This document shows positions 22,086 through 31,361 of a stretch of DNA of 64,000 bases, piece after piece. Numbering within the stretch: position 1 is the stretch's first letter; each line of letters starts with the position of its first letter. The translations under genes and the position numbers were made by a program. The stretch is from the NCBI RefSeq assembly GCF_005405225.1, contig NZ_BJDQ01000009.1:23365-87364 (forward strand), written 5' to 3'. Under the pieces are notes generated by a model, which saw only the letters and a list, made by a program, of their open reading frames with translations, searched no databases and was not told where the DNA came from. Origin of the DNA: Enterococcus dongliensis (lineage in GTDB: Bacteria > Bacillota > Bacilli > Lactobacillales > Enterococcaceae).

Positions 22086-22596
22086 GTTCTGTGTTTCCTA
22101 GCTTATCCATGTAGTCGTTAATCAATTCTTGATGAGCACCTTGTGAGAGCTCTTTACTCAAGATTTTCTCTGCGATTTGTAGGGAAAGCGTTGCTACATC
22201 ATCTTTAACAGAAATTAATGCATTTTCGCGTTCGTCTTTGATCTCAGTTTCTGCACGATCTTTTAGACGAGAAACTTCTTCTTTTGTATCTTTGATGATG
22301 TTTTGACGACTTAACTCGCCACTTTCCTTCGCATTTTTGATGATTTCTGCCGCGTCACTACGAGAACTAGCTAGCTGAGTTTCACGTTCTTTTTCTAATT
22401 CAGCTGCTTTGATTCGTGATTGTTCGGCAGAATCTAGATCATTGGCGATCTTTTCTTCACGTTTACTTAAGATGTCTTGAACGGCACCCCACGCGAATTT
22501 TTTCAATAATGCCATTAGGATCACAAAAGCTCCTGTAACGGCAATTAAATTACCGAGCGTTGTGTTGACAGCCTCAGCAATAACTAGATTCAGCAT
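22075..22596 (-). CDS. atpF: F1F0-ATPase b subunit
   Basis: 173 aa. One N-terminal transmembrane helix (about residues 15-32, NLIAVTGAFVILMALLKKFAW) is followed by a long charged coiled coil. It forms the peripheral stalk as a dimer. SD AAGGAAG precedes the ATG. Confidence 0.96.
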   Translation of the reverse strand: MLNLVIAEAVNTTLGNLIAVTGAFVILMALLKKFAWGAVQDILSKREEKIANDLDSAEQSRIKAAELEKERETQLASSRSDAAEIIKNAKESGELSRQNIIKDTKEEVSRLKDRAETEIKDERENALISVKDDVATLSLQIAEKILSKELSQGAHQELINDYMDKLGNTEHEA

Positions 22597-22620
22597 ACTC
22601 GGTCTTCCTTTCTGTTCGTC

Positions 22621-22672
22621 TTCCTCATTTGAGGACCATTAGGCGGCCCGTAGACTCCTTTTGAGTCTCAAC
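22621..22672 (-). promoter_or_regulatory. Intercistronic hairpins between atpE and atpF
   Basis: Two short stem-loops: CCTC/GAGG (about 22623-22634) and AGACTC/GAGTCT (22652-22657 with 22663-22668). There is no T-run, so they are probably RNA stability or processing elements that help set the high c-subunit ratio. The role is inferred. Confidence 0.45.
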
Positions 22673-22688
22673 AAAAAAGCGTCAATTA

Positions 22689-22928
<240 letters not shown>

Positions 22929-22938
22929 TTAATTTTTT

Positions 22939-23652
22939 TTATTCTACCTCGATTTTATGACTGATATAAACCATAGATAGAGTAGTGAAAACAAATGCTT
23001 GGATACTACCGATAAATAATGAGAATGCGATCCAAATCATCTCAAGCGGGATCGCGAATGGCAAAGTCCACCATCCTGTGCTTGTAACCATGCTGGCAAT
23101 AAGCGAAAGCAATACTTCCCCAGCAAAAATGTTCCCGTAAAGACGTAGGCCCAATGTAATAACATTCGTAAATTCTTCCATCAACTTAATAGGAAATAAT
23201 CCTGAAGGTGTGAAAAAAGAATTTTTGATGTAACCGCCTAAGCCCATTTTTTCTGATCCTAGATAATTCGCTAAGACCAATACGAGTAGTGCTAATCCCA
23301 TCGTTACAAATGGATCAGCTGTCGGACTTTTCCAATAAGTCACTTCATTACCAGTAACAATTTTTGTGACCAGTCCAATTTGGTTTGCTACAAAAATAAA
23401 TAAGAACAACGTAAATGAGAACAAACTAAAATTTCTGACTTCTTTACGAGGCATGTTGTCACCAACAATGTTCGTAGTAAAATCAATGACCCACTCAATT
23501 GCGTTTTGCTTTCCTTTGGGTTTCAATGATAAGTTGCGCGTAAACGCATAGACAAGAAAAAAGACGATCAAACATGTCACAAGAATCATTGTCGTAACCG
23601 TACCATCAAACCATACGGGACCAATATGGAAAACCCAAGATTTTTCATCCAA
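22939..23652 (-). CDS. atpB: F1F0-ATPase a subunit
   Basis: 237 aa with five to six membrane helices and the essential arginine in the GLRLYGNIFAGE motif. It forms the proton half-channels against the c ring. The start codon is TTG, with GAGGTG seven bases upstream; no in-frame ATG is available nearby. It is the first gene of the operon: no atpI is recognisable upstream, consistent with what I recall of the Enterococcus hirae operon. Confidence 0.96.
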   Translation of the reverse strand: MDEKSWVFHIGPVWFDGTVTTMILVTCLIVFFLVYAFTRNLSLKPKGKQNAIEWVIDFTTNIVGDNMPRKEVRNFSLFSFTLFLFIFVANQIGLVTKIVTGNEVTYWKSPTADPFVTMGLALLVLVLANYLGSEKMGLGGYIKNSFFTPSGLFPIKLMEEFTNVITLGLRLYGNIFAGEVLLSLIASMVTSTGWWTLPFAIPLEMIWIAFSLFIGSIQAFVFTTLSMVYISHKIEVE

Positions 23653-23726
23653 TCTAGTTCACCTCTCTTCCCAGCGACTCGCGTCAGCTCGTGCCTGCTT
23701 AGCGCTGCTCCTCAAAATACTATCGT

Positions 23727-23755
23727 ATGTTACCACCAGAAAAAGAAAATTTCAA
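23727..23755 (-). promoter_or_regulatory. ATP synthase operon promoter
   Basis: -35 TTGAAA (23750-23755), 17-bp spacer, and -10 TAACAT (23727-23732) with an extended TG. The leader that follows (about 23653-23720) is unusually GC-rich for the region and contains CTCG/CGAG-type repeats that could fold before the TTG start. Confidence 0.6.
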
Positions 23756-23772
23756 AGAATTTTCCTAAAATT

Positions 23773-23941
23773 TTTTCGTATAACTCAGATTACTTTTTTC
23801 AATCGTTATTTTATTCTGGTTGAAACGGCTTTAATAGTCGATTTGACCATTAAAATAAAGAGTACGGATTGTAACTAATCGTATCAAAATTTATAATGGT
23901 GTAAAGAAATTCTCACTAAATATGCGAAAAAGAATATTTTG
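23773..23941. other. Gap between smpB and the atp promoter
   Basis: AT-rich, no ORF with a ribosome site and no convincing terminator for smpB, so some read-through from rnr-smpB into the atp operon is possible. Confidence 0.4.
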
Positions 23942-24406
23942 TTACCGAGCGTAATTTTTTAGTGTCCGACTAATCTGACGATCCACATCTTTACGTTTTA
24001 AACTTTCCCGCTTGTCATATTGATGTTTCCCTTTGGCAACACCGATCAAGACTTTCGCATACCCATCTTTTAAATAGACCTTTAATGGAACAAGCGTAAT
24101 CCCGGCATTTTTGACTTCACCAGCTAAACGAGCGATTTGTTTTTTATGCATCAGTAACTTACGTGTGCGCACGGGATCGTGATTAAAGATATTTCCTTGT
24201 TCATAAGGACTGATATGGACATTGTATAAAAATATCTCACCATTTCGAATTCGTGCAAACCCGTCTTTTAAGTTGATTCGGCTGTTTCGAATGGATTTGA
24301 TCTCAGTGCCTTGCAAGACGATCCCTGCTTCAATCGTATCAGTAATAGTATAATCATGACGCGCTTTTTTATTTTGCGCCACTAACTTTCCTTCGCCTTT
24401 TGGCAT
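23942..24406 (-). CDS. smpB: SsrA-binding protein SmpB
   Basis: 154 aa from the ATG at 24406. An open frame extends 51 codons further upstream inside rnr in another frame, but SmpB proteins begin at [19 protein letters not shown] and GAAGGGA precedes this ATG. It carries the OB-fold core ([13 protein letters not shown]) and basic C-terminal tail ([15 protein letters not shown]). It binds tmRNA for ribosome rescue. It starts 1 base after the rnr stop, a conserved pairing. Confidence 0.97.
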   Translation of the reverse strand: MPKGEGKLVAQNKKARHDYTITDTIEAGIVLQGTEIKSIRNSRINLKDGFARIRNGEIFLYNVHISPYEQGNIFNHDPVRTRKLLMHKKQIARLAGEVKNAGITLVPLKVYLKDGYAKVLIGVAKGKHQYDKRESLKRKDVDRQISRTLKNYAR

Positions 24407-24407
24407 A

Positions 24408-26780
24408 TTATCCCTTCTTTCTACCTGGTTTTTTCTTTTTAGGAACAGACTTGTAAAAAGCCTTCTTCCCTTTTTTCTTTTTCTTGCCACTCTCGTTTTT
24501 AGCGCGTTCAAAATTCTTTCCAGTTTTCTTTTCAGAATTCTGTTTATTTTTAGAACCATTCATTGGTCTGCGACGTTGTGTCCGACGATTATTTCCCGGT
24601 ATTTCTAACGCAGGTACTTCTTCTGCTTCTAAGAGTTCAAAATCAATTTCACGCGTCTCAGGATCCGATTTAGTTACTTTTACTCGGACTTTTTGTCCAA
24701 TCTTAAACGTTTGACGTGTGCGTTCGCCGACCAAGGCCAATTGATTTTCAATAAAATGGAAATAGTCTTGTTTCAACTCGTTTAGATGGATCAGTCCCTC
24801 AACGGTATTTGGCAATTCAATAAAGATTCCAAACTTCGTCACTGAACTAATGATTCCGTCAAATTCTTCGCCGATTTTTTCGGCCATGAATTCTGCTTTC
24901 TTCATGCTATCAACTTCACGTTCAGCTTCAACCGCTCGACGCTCCATTTTTGAGCTATGATCTGCAATTTCAGGTAAAGACTCTGCCCACTTATCTTTGG
25001 TCGCATCACTTTGATCCTGACTGTATGAGCGGATCAAACGATGAACAATCAAATCCGGATAACGTCGAATAGGTGAAGTGAAGTGCGTATAGTACTCTGC
25101 CGCCAAGCCGTAATGACCATAGTTATCTTCTGAATACCGTGCTTGCTGCATACTGCGTAACAACATCGTATTGATTACCGCTGCTTCTGGTTTATCCTCC
25201 ACCTCATCGATGACTTGCTGCAAGTCTTTTGGTGTAATCGTGTTTTTAGTCCCTTTGACTAAGATTCCCAACGCCGCTGCAAAATCAAAGAAACGTTGCA
25301 TCTTTTCTTCTTTTGGCTGTTCATGAATCCGATAAATAAACGGTAGTTTCAATTGATTAAAGTGTTTGGCGACTGTTTCATTCGCCGCTAACATAAACGA
25401 TTCGATTAGACGTTCGCCGACACCTCGTTCTCTTAACTCGATATCGATTGGATGGCCTTCAGGATCGACTAAGATTTTTGCTTCACGATCCTCAAAATTA
25501 ATTGCGCCACGATGATTCCGGCGTTCTTCTAAGATTTGATGAAGTTCTTTCATTAAATGAAACATCGGCACCAAAGGTTCATACCGTTGGATCATTTCAC
25601 GATCTTCTTTTAAAAGTGCATTCACAGCAGCATACGTCATTCGTTCACTTGTTTGGATGACACTTTGAAAAATTTCATGCTTCAAGATCGTTCCAGTTGG
25701 ATCAATTTCCATCTCACAACTCATCGTTAAACGTGGGACTTTCGGATTCAAAGAGCAGATACCATTTGATAAACGTTGCGGAATCATCGGAATCACTCGA
25801 TCGGTCAAATAGACACTTGTGCCCCGTTCAAATGCTTCTTTATCAAGCAAACTATTTTCAGTCACATAGTAAGATACGTCAGCGATATGGACACCTAAAA
25901 AATAATTCCCATTTTCTAATCTGCGTACCGTAACTGCATCGTCTAAGTCTTTTGCATCGGCGCCGTCAATCGTCACAATCTGCTGATCACGCAAATCACG
26001 TCGACCAACTAAGTCAGACTCTGAAATATGGTCAGGGACTTGTTCAGAAGCTGTTTGTACTTCTTCAGGAAAAGCAGTCGGGATGCCTTGTGCAATGACA
26101 ATGGATAAAATATCCATCCCAGGATCATTTTTATGACCGACTACTTTAGTCACCATGCCTTCCAAACTCGTTGCATACCCTTTTTCCGGATAATGAGTAA
26201 TCTCAACGATTACGATACTGCCATCGACTGGTTGGATTCCTTCAGCTGCAATAAAAACTTTAAACTGCGCACTTTTTTTATCTTTTGGTGTCACATAACC
26301 AAATAGATCAGATTCAGCAATTTCCCCAACATCAAACGCTGTAAACTCACCGACAAGCTGTTGAATCTTCCGTTCTTTGATAGCAACGACACGTCCTTCT
26401 GCGCCACGTTCAGAAAAGAGATCCGCCGTTTTTTGAATATCAATCATGACAGTATCGCCGTCCATCGCAAAATTCGTTGCCTCTTTTGGTATAAAAACAT
26501 CCGGCTCTTCTGGATCAATCGTCACAAAACCAAATCCTCGTTCATTCCGACGAAAAATCCCTTCAATTTCAATTGGTTGGAATGGTAATTTGATGCGCCC
26601 TTTTTTATTAAATTCTAGTGTCTTTTCCCGTTCCATTTGCGCAACTGTTTGAACAAGTAATTTAAAGTCGTTGCTTTTACGCATAGACAACGCTTCAGCT
26701 AACTCTTCCATTGAAAGACTCTTTTTATTGGCTGCCTTCAATCCAGCCAGTATCTCTGCTTTAATTGTTTTTTTCTCCAT
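24408..26780 (-). CDS. rnr: Ribonuclease R
   Basis: 790 aa. Winged-helix and cold-shock-like RNA-binding domains (residues 1-220), the RNB catalytic domain with acidic cluster ([15 protein letters not shown]), an S1 domain (about 615-695) and a long Lys/Arg-rich tail. It is a 3'-5' exoribonuclease for structured RNA and works with tmRNA/SmpB in degrading non-stop mRNA, which matches its coupling to smpB. A TTG at 26798 would add six residues, but GGAGAG is correctly spaced for the ATG at 26780. It overlaps the esterase 3' end by 20 nt. Confidence 0.96.
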   Translation of the reverse strand: MEKKTIKAEILAGLKAANKKSLSMEELAEALSMRKSNDFKLLVQTVAQMEREKTLEFNKKGRIKLPFQPIEIEGIFRRNERGFGFVTIDPEEPDVFIPKEATNFAMDGDTVMIDIQKTADLFSERGAEGRVVAIKERKIQQLVGEFTAFDVGEIAESDLFGYVTPKDKKSAQFKVFIAAEGIQPVDGSIVIVEITHYPEKGYATSLEGMVTKVVGHKNDPGMDILSIVIAQGIPTAFPEEVQTASEQVPDHISESDLVGRRDLRDQQIVTIDGADAKDLDDAVTVRRLENGNYFLGVHIADVSYYVTENSLLDKEAFERGTSVYLTDRVIPMIPQRLSNGICSLNPKVPRLTMSCEMEIDPTGTILKHEIFQSVIQTSERMTYAAVNALLKEDREMIQRYEPLVPMFHLMKELHQILEERRNHRGAINFEDREAKILVDPEGHPIDIELRERGVGERLIESFMLAANETVAKHFNQLKLPFIYRIHEQPKEEKMQRFFDFAAALGILVKGTKNTITPKDLQQVIDEVEDKPEAAVINTMLLRSMQQARYSEDNYGHYGLAAEYYTHFTSPIRRYPDLIVHRLIRSYSQDQSDATKDKWAESLPEIADHSSKMERRAVEAEREVDSMKKAEFMAEKIGEEFDGIISSVTKFGIFIELPNTVEGLIHLNELKQDYFHFIENQLALVGERTRQTFKIGQKVRVKVTKSDPETREIDFELLEAEEVPALEIPGNNRRTQRRRPMNGSKNKQNSEKKTGKNFERAKNESGKKKKKGKKAFYKSVPKKKKPGRKKG

Positions 26781-27525
26781 TATTTTCTCTCCAGCCAAGA
26801 CTAGCTAAAAAATCAGCTACATCTTGTTCAAATTGTCTTCTTTCAGGTCCAACAGTAATTACATGTCCACTTTCCGGATACCAGTTTAAGGTAAACGCCG
26901 TCTGTCGTAAACGCTCAGCCGTTTGAAAGACACCTTTTGCCTCAATCATTTCATCTTTTCCCGACTGTGCCAAAAAAAAAGGATGATTGATTGCTGCCAA
27001 GTTTTCAAAGGCATAGCGGGCCTGCTCTTCGATCGTTGCCAATTGTTGTTCGACTAGCGGACGATAACTGTTGATCTTTTCTTCTATTGATTCCCCATTC
27101 GTCCGTTCTAAAACTTGCCGAGCATATAATAGGAAATTTTCTGTTACATTGGTTTTGACTGGTGCAATCGGCGAACAGAAAAAGCCACCCCCAACAAATT
27201 CATCAGGCATTGTACTTAACAATCGAGTAGCAAAGATTCCGCCCATCGAAAGACCAAAAACAGCGATGTCGTGATATCCTTTCGAATGCAAAAATGCTAC
27301 TGCATGCTGACTATCTTGCCACCATTTTTCAGCTGTCTCTTTTAGGATATCCAACGGATCCGCAGTTTTATGCCCCGTATATAAAGGAACATAGACCGTG
27401 TAGTTTAATTTTTCTAAAAAACGTGCCAACATTCGGACATCATTTGGACTCCCTGAATAGGCATGTAAAAGTAGAACTGCTTGTTTTCCGTGCGGGAAAA
27501 ACAATGAATCAGGTGCTTGAAGCAT
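26761..27525 (-). CDS. est: Carboxylesterase (Est30-like alpha/beta hydrolase)
   Basis: 254 aa. Alpha/beta hydrolase with a VLLLHAYSGSP oxyanion segment (about residues 17-27), nucleophile elbow GLSMGG (about 94-99), a late Asp region (GKDEMIEAK) and His in SGHVI. This matches the thermostable-esterase Est30/YvaK family, which sits between secG and rnr in many Firmicutes. It hydrolyses short-chain esters; the natural substrate is unknown. Confidence 0.93.
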   Translation of the reverse strand: MLQAPDSLFFPHGKQAVLLLHAYSGSPNDVRMLARFLEKLNYTVYVPLYTGHKTADPLDILKETAEKWWQDSQHAVAFLHSKGYHDIAVFGLSMGGIFATRLLSTMPDEFVGGGFFCSPIAPVKTNVTENFLLYARQVLERTNGESIEEKINSYRPLVEQQLATIEEQARYAFENLAAINHPFFLAQSGKDEMIEAKGVFQTAERLRQTAFTLNWYPESGHVITVGPERRQFEQDVADFLASLGWRENNGEKNN

Positions 27526-27635
27526 TTTTCTTCACTCCTCGTTTGCCATTTTGCTGAACGTAGCTTTTCACTAAAGATTCGTAACTTCCAAGTCTTCTAT
27601 CTTAAAGTGTACTTGATTTACTACAAATACAAAAT

Positions 27636-27663
27636 AAAAAAGACCTCTCACTTGAGAGGCCGT
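27636..27663 (-). terminator. Terminator after secG
   Basis: A 6-bp stem CCTCTC/GAGAGG (27644-27649, 27654-27659) then TTTTTT on the minus strand. The est-rnr-smpB unit begins beyond it, so partial read-through or an unseen promoter is needed. Confidence 0.75.
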
Positions 27664-27664
27664 T

Positions 27665-27901
27665 TTATTTGCTTGATAAAAACATTAATACGAAGAGTAA
27701 AATCAGCCAAATCGCACCTAAGATTGCGGTAGATCGTTGCATCACAGCCTCAAATCCACGTGCTTTTTGTTTTCCAAACAACTGATCTGCACCGCCAGTG
27801 AATGCACTTGCCGCACTATTTTGTTTGCTAGGTTGCATCATGATCGTGATAACGATGATCACTGATAAAACTAAGATAACACCCAAAATAAAATTATACA
27901 A
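27665..27901 (-). CDS. secG: Preprotein translocase subunit SecG
   Basis: 78 aa, two transmembrane helices (about residues 1-21 and 54-75) around a Gln/Ser/Gly-rich loop with GGADQLFGKQKARGFE. It is an auxiliary subunit of SecYEG. The start is TTG with GGAGGG eight bases upstream. Position ahead of est-rnr-smpB is conserved. Confidence 0.93.
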   Translation of the reverse strand: MYNFILGVILVLSVIIVITIMMQPSKQNSAASAFTGGADQLFGKQKARGFEAVMQRSTAILGAIWLILLFVLMFLSSK

Positions 27902-27981
27902 AAGATGACCCTCCTTATTTCCAAACTACCTCATGCTCAACTTTAGCATAAATCTAGTGATTTGACTAGCGAAGCTCTCAA

Positions 27982-28257
27982 TTATTTTCTTAGGACATCT
28001 TCGTATTCTGTCTTTTCTTCAAATTCTTTTTTAGCAAATGGACATAGTGGAATAATTTTTTTTCCTTCCTTACGTGCCTTGTCTACACCTGCAGCAACCA
28101 GTTTTTCAGCTAGTCCTTGACCGCGGTAAGTCGGATCAACAAATGTATGATCAATAATCATAATATCTGGTCCAGCGTTTGACCAAGTCATTTCACCAGC
28201 TTCTTCATCCGCATCATTTAATAATACCAAGCGTTCCTTTTCCTCTTTGATTTCCAT
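27982..28257 (-). CDS. GNAT-type N-acetyltransferase (YjdJ-like)
   Basis: 91 aa from the ATG at 28257, where AGGAG is well spaced; a GTG 15 nt upstream overlaps the ribosome site and is rejected. This is the short YidJ/YjdJ group of GCN5-related acetyltransferases, with the acetyl-CoA loop YRGQGLAEKLV (about residues 45-55) and the C-terminal CPFAKKEFE. The substrate is unknown. It is downstream of a YjdI-like ferredoxin domain gene, the same pair as yjdI-yjdJ in E. coli. Confidence 0.88.
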   Translation of the reverse strand: MEIKEEKERLVLLNDADEEAGEMTWSNAGPDIMIIDHTFVDPTYRGQGLAEKLVAAGVDKARKEGKKIIPLCPFAKKEFEEKTEYEDVLRK

Positions 28258-28281
28258 AGTCCTTCTCCTCACATCAATGAT

Positions 28282-28548
28282 TTATTTTTTGATCACGTAT
28301 TTCAAGGCGCCACTAGGACACGTATCCACGATATAACTAGCAATCGCAACACTGCCATTGTCAGGAATGATCCACGGTCTGCGACCCACCTCAAAAATTT
28401 CTGAGTTTCCTCGTACACAATTTCCAATGTGCGCGCAAATATCTTTATTGTAATAAATATCAATGCCTTCACCCTGATATTTGCGATAACCTTGCGCCAA
28501 TAATTGTTCTTCAGTTACTGGTTCTTGGTCAAATTTACCTCCGTCCAT
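28282..28548 (-). CDS. YjdI-type mono-cluster Fe-S binding protein (Fer4_19)
   Basis: 88 aa. Cysteines in CAHIGNC and DTCPSGAL give the three-cysteine layout of the Fer4_19/YjdI domain, with the usual GRRPWIIPD segment between them. Probably binds a single Fe-S cluster; function unknown. The third start (ATG at 28548) is chosen because AAGGAAG is eight bases away. It forms a two-gene unit with the GNAT protein. Confidence 0.88.
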   Translation of the reverse strand: MDGGKFDQEPVTEEQLLAQGYRKYQGEGIDIYYNKDICAHIGNCVRGNSEIFEVGRRPWIIPDNGSVAIASYIVDTCPSGALKYVIKK

Positions 28549-28600
28549 TTTCATCACTTCCTTTTAGTAAGATTATAGCTGGAATCTGAAAAAAAGCACA

Positions 28601-28948
28601 CTAAATCGTCCTCTCCATCAACAGATCAACCAGTGTCTGAAGTGCTTGATGTGCATCTGTTTGATCAGGAAACGCTAAAACAAATACACGATTTTTAAGC
28701 GTTTCCACAATTAGTTCAAAAATACCGTCCCGTTGCCTAAGTGCAAAGGGTTTCAAACAATCTGGAGTAAAATAAATATTTCGTGGTTTTTTTGTTAAAT
28801 CATCTTCTTCTAATACATGTAGACCGCGTGTTGAAAAAATCAGAATATTTCCTGCTTGATCTTCATAAATTGCCAACTGGTGCAAGCCTTCATTAGGAAA
28901 CAACTCACGCAATTGCGCTTGAAGCAGTAAAAAACTAGTCTCTTTCAT
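28601..28948 (-). CDS. Hypothetical protein, 115 aa
   Basis: I do not recognise a family. Soluble mixed alpha/beta sequence with no cysteine motif or membrane span; it opens MKETSFLLLQAQLRELF and ends in a helix LQTLVDLLMERTI. It overlaps the carbonic-anhydrase-like gene by 14 nt, so it is translationally coupled to it and probably expressed with it. It is real by codon pattern and coupling; function unknown. Confidence 0.7.
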   Translation of the reverse strand: MKETSFLLLQAQLRELFPNEGLHQLAIYEDQAGNILIFSTRGLHVLEEDDLTKKPRNIYFTPDCLKPFALRQRDGIFELIVETLKNRVFVLAFPDQTDAHQALQTLVDLLMERTI

Positions 28949-29438
28949 AAGCAGATCCTTTAACCGCTTGAATTTCTTGATTTACATACGCTTTTCCAAG
29001 TTCAAAATAATGTTGCGCATTTTCATGATTTTTTTTGATCTCTGCTGGTGTCAATTGCCTAATCACACGTGCTGGTGAACCAAAGGCTAACGAATTGGGC
29101 GGGATGATAGTTCTTTCTGTCACTAATGACCCTGCACCAATCAAGCTATTCTCACCAATTACCGCATTATTTAAAATCGTTGAGCCCATCCCAATCAATG
29201 CACCTGAATGAATCGTACAGCCATGAATAATACAGCCATGCCCAATCGTTACACCATCTTCTATCAAAGTAGGCGCTCCTTCATCCACATGAACGATCGT
29301 ACCGTCTTGGATATTGCTTTTTTCTCCAATCGAGATACGATTACTGTCACCACGTAATACGCTTTGAAACCAAATTGTTGAACCCGCACCAATCGTTACA
29401 TCGCCATACACATCTGCACTATCTGCAATAAAATCCAC
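28935..29438 (-). CDS. Gamma-carbonic anhydrase family protein (YrdA/PaaY-like)
   Basis: 167 aa left-handed beta-helix with many hexapeptide repeats ([IV]GxG...). The metal-binding histidines fall in HVDEGAPT, GHGCIIHG. It starts at GTG with AAAGGAGAG upstream. Members form trimers and bind Zn/Fe; not all show carbonic anhydrase activity, so the reaction is not certain. Confidence 0.9.
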   Translation of the reverse strand: MDFIADSADVYGDVTIGAGSTIWFQSVLRGDSNRISIGEKSNIQDGTIVHVDEGAPTLIEDGVTIGHGCIIHGCTIHSGALIGMGSTILNNAVIGENSLIGAGSLVTERTIIPPNSLAFGSPARVIRQLTPAEIKKNHENAQHYFELGKAYVNQEIQAVKGSAYERD

Positions 29439-29566
29439 TACGATCTCTCCTTTATTAAGCTGTCACATCATTTGTTCTACCATTTTTCAAAACTAGTATA
29501 GCATTTATTAAATACAACTTCCTTAATAAAAAAGCGTCAAAAATTTCCTTCTAGTCGTTTGATTAC

Positions 29567-29594
29567 ACAAAAAAGCTGTGACAACTGTCACAGC
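29567..29594 (-). terminator. Terminator after the ABC exporter pair
   Basis: An 8-bp perfect stem GCTGTGAC/GTCACAGC (29575-29582, 29587-29594) then six T on the minus strand. Confidence 0.9.
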
Positions 29595-29600
29595 CTTTAA

Positions 29601-31361
29601 TTATTCGGACTCCTCCATAAATTGACTATTGTAAAGCTGTTCATAAAAACCGCCTTGTGCTAGCAATTCATTATGTGTACCATGCTCAATGATTTGCCCA
29701 TCTTTCATCACTAAGATGTGATCGGCATCTCGAATAGTCGATAGACGATGGGCAATCACAAAACTAGTACGCCCTCTCATCACACGATCCATTGCTTTTT
29801 GAATCAAACCTTCTAAACGGGTATCAACTGAACTAGTTGCTTCATCTAAAATTAAGATCTTTGGATCAGAAATTACCGCACGCGCAATCGTCAATAATTG
29901 TTTTTGCCCAAGAGACACGTTGTCTCCTTCTGAATTAATCGACATTTCATAACCATCAGGCATCGTTCGGATAAAATGATCGACATTCGCCGTCTTTGCG
30001 GCATCGACGACCTCATAATCAGTCGCTTCTAGTCGTCCAAAACGAATATTGTCACCAATCGTTCCTTCATATAACCAAGCATCTTGTAAAACCATCCCAA
30101 ATAATGACCGCACATCCGACCGCTTCATTTCTTGGGTATTTACGCCATCAATCAAGATTTTTCCGCCATTAATGTCATAAAAACGCATCAGCAAATTGAT
30201 TAAGGTTGTCTTTCCTGCCCCAGTCGGACCGACGATTGCTACTGTCTCGCCCGCTTTGACTTCAAAGCTCAAATCTTCAATCAATGGTTTCTTTGGATCA
30301 TAGCTGAATTTGACATGATCAAAGACAACATTTCCTTGGACAGGTTCTGGCAATGGGATGTCTTGCTCGTTTAATTCTTCTTCGGGTTCATCTAAAATTT
30401 CAAACACTCGTTTAGCAGAAGCCGAGGCACTTTGGATCATTGAAGAGAGCTGTGTAATTTCTCCCATCGGCTGACTAACTTGCCAAATATATTGAATGAA
30501 GGCTTGCAACTGACCAACTAAGATCACTCCATGGATTACGTTCCAACTTCCAAGGATTGCCATCGCGATATAGGTTGCATAAGCAGTCATTTGAACAAGC
30601 GGCTGCATCAAACTAGAAACAAACGCAGCCCGAAAACCAAAATGACGCAATTTATGATTGACCTCGCTAAATCCCGCCAATGTTTCTTGTTCACGTCCAT
30701 ATAATTTCAAAACACTAAATCCTGTCATGTTTTCTTGAACAAAGCCGTTTAACTCGCCAAGGGAATTTTGCATTCCTTGAAAATCTTTTTGAGAGACTTG
30801 AACGATTTTTCGTGAGATGACAAGTGACAAAGGAATCATGATCACAGACAAAATCGCCATCATTGGATTGATATAAAACATCATCGCAACGGCTAATAAG
30901 ATTCCTAAAACTGCATTGATAGATTTAATGATTGCCTGCTGCATCGCGTTGCTGACCGCATCCACATCATTTGTGACTCGTGATAAAATATCACCTTGTT
31001 GGTTACGATCAAAATAAGATACTGGCAACCGATTTATTTTTGCTTCGATGTCTTCCCGTAGATCTCGCATCGCTGATTGAACGACCGTTGCCATCAACCA
31101 ACCTGTTCCTAACTGTGTGACACAATAAACGATTCCAACAAGTACAATCACGAGCAGCCATTGAAAGACATAATCAAAATTGACCGCTTCTCCTTGAGCA
31201 ATATTTTTGCTGACCTCTGTAGTCGGCAACCCTGTTAAATAGGGCAACAATGTCCCGAGAATCAAGGTTCCGATTGCGAGGATCAAAACCAAAATAAAAG
31301 TCTTTTTGTAAGGATCAATATAATGCATCAAGCGTTTCAAAGAAGAAGTATATTTTCTCAT
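29601..31361 (-). CDS. efrB: Heterodimeric ABC exporter, catalytic half (EfrB-like)
   Basis: 586 aa. An N-terminal six-helix transmembrane domain is followed by an NBD with Walker A GPTGAGKTT, Walker B ILILDEATSSVD (catalytic Glu present) and H-loop VIAHRLST. The signature is VSLGQKQL, a non-LSGGQ variant. It starts at the ATG at 31361 (GAAGGAGGAA upstream); the open frame extends further but inside the partner gene. Its ATG overlaps the partner stop as ATGA. The pair resembles EfrAB/LmrCD multidrug exporters; the efr name is by similarity and context only. Confidence 0.88.
   Translation of the reverse strand: MRKYTSSLKRLMHYIDPYKKTFILVLILAIGTLILGTLLPYLTGLPTTEVSKNIAQGEAVNFDYVFQWLLVIVLVGIVYCVTQLGTGWLMATVVQSAMRDLREDIEAKINRLPVSYFDRNQQGDILSRVTNDVDAVSNAMQQAIIKSINAVLGILLAVAMMFYINPMMAILSVIMIPLSLVISRKIVQVSQKDFQGMQNSLGELNGFVQENMTGFSVLKLYGREQETLAGFSEVNHKLRHFGFRAAFVSSLMQPLVQMTAYATYIAMAILGSWNVIHGVILVGQLQAFIQYIWQVSQPMGEITQLSSMIQSASASAKRVFEILDEPEEELNEQDIPLPEPVQGNVVFDHVKFSYDPKKPLIEDLSFEVKAGETVAIVGPTGAGKTTLINLLMRFYDINGGKILIDGVNTQEMKRSDVRSLFGMVLQDAWLYEGTIGDNIRFGRLEATDYEVVDAAKTANVDHFIRTMPDGYEMSINSEGDNVSLGQKQLLTIARAVISDPKILILDEATSSVDTRLEGLIQKAMDRVMRGRTSFVIAHRLSTIRDADHILVMKDGQIIEHGTHNELLAQGGFYEQLYNSQFMEESE

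Noticed and set aside
24407..24559. 51-codon N-terminal extension of smpB
   Set aside because: Out-of-frame reading of the Lys-rich end of rnr; SmpB families start at MPKGEGK with a good ribosome site.
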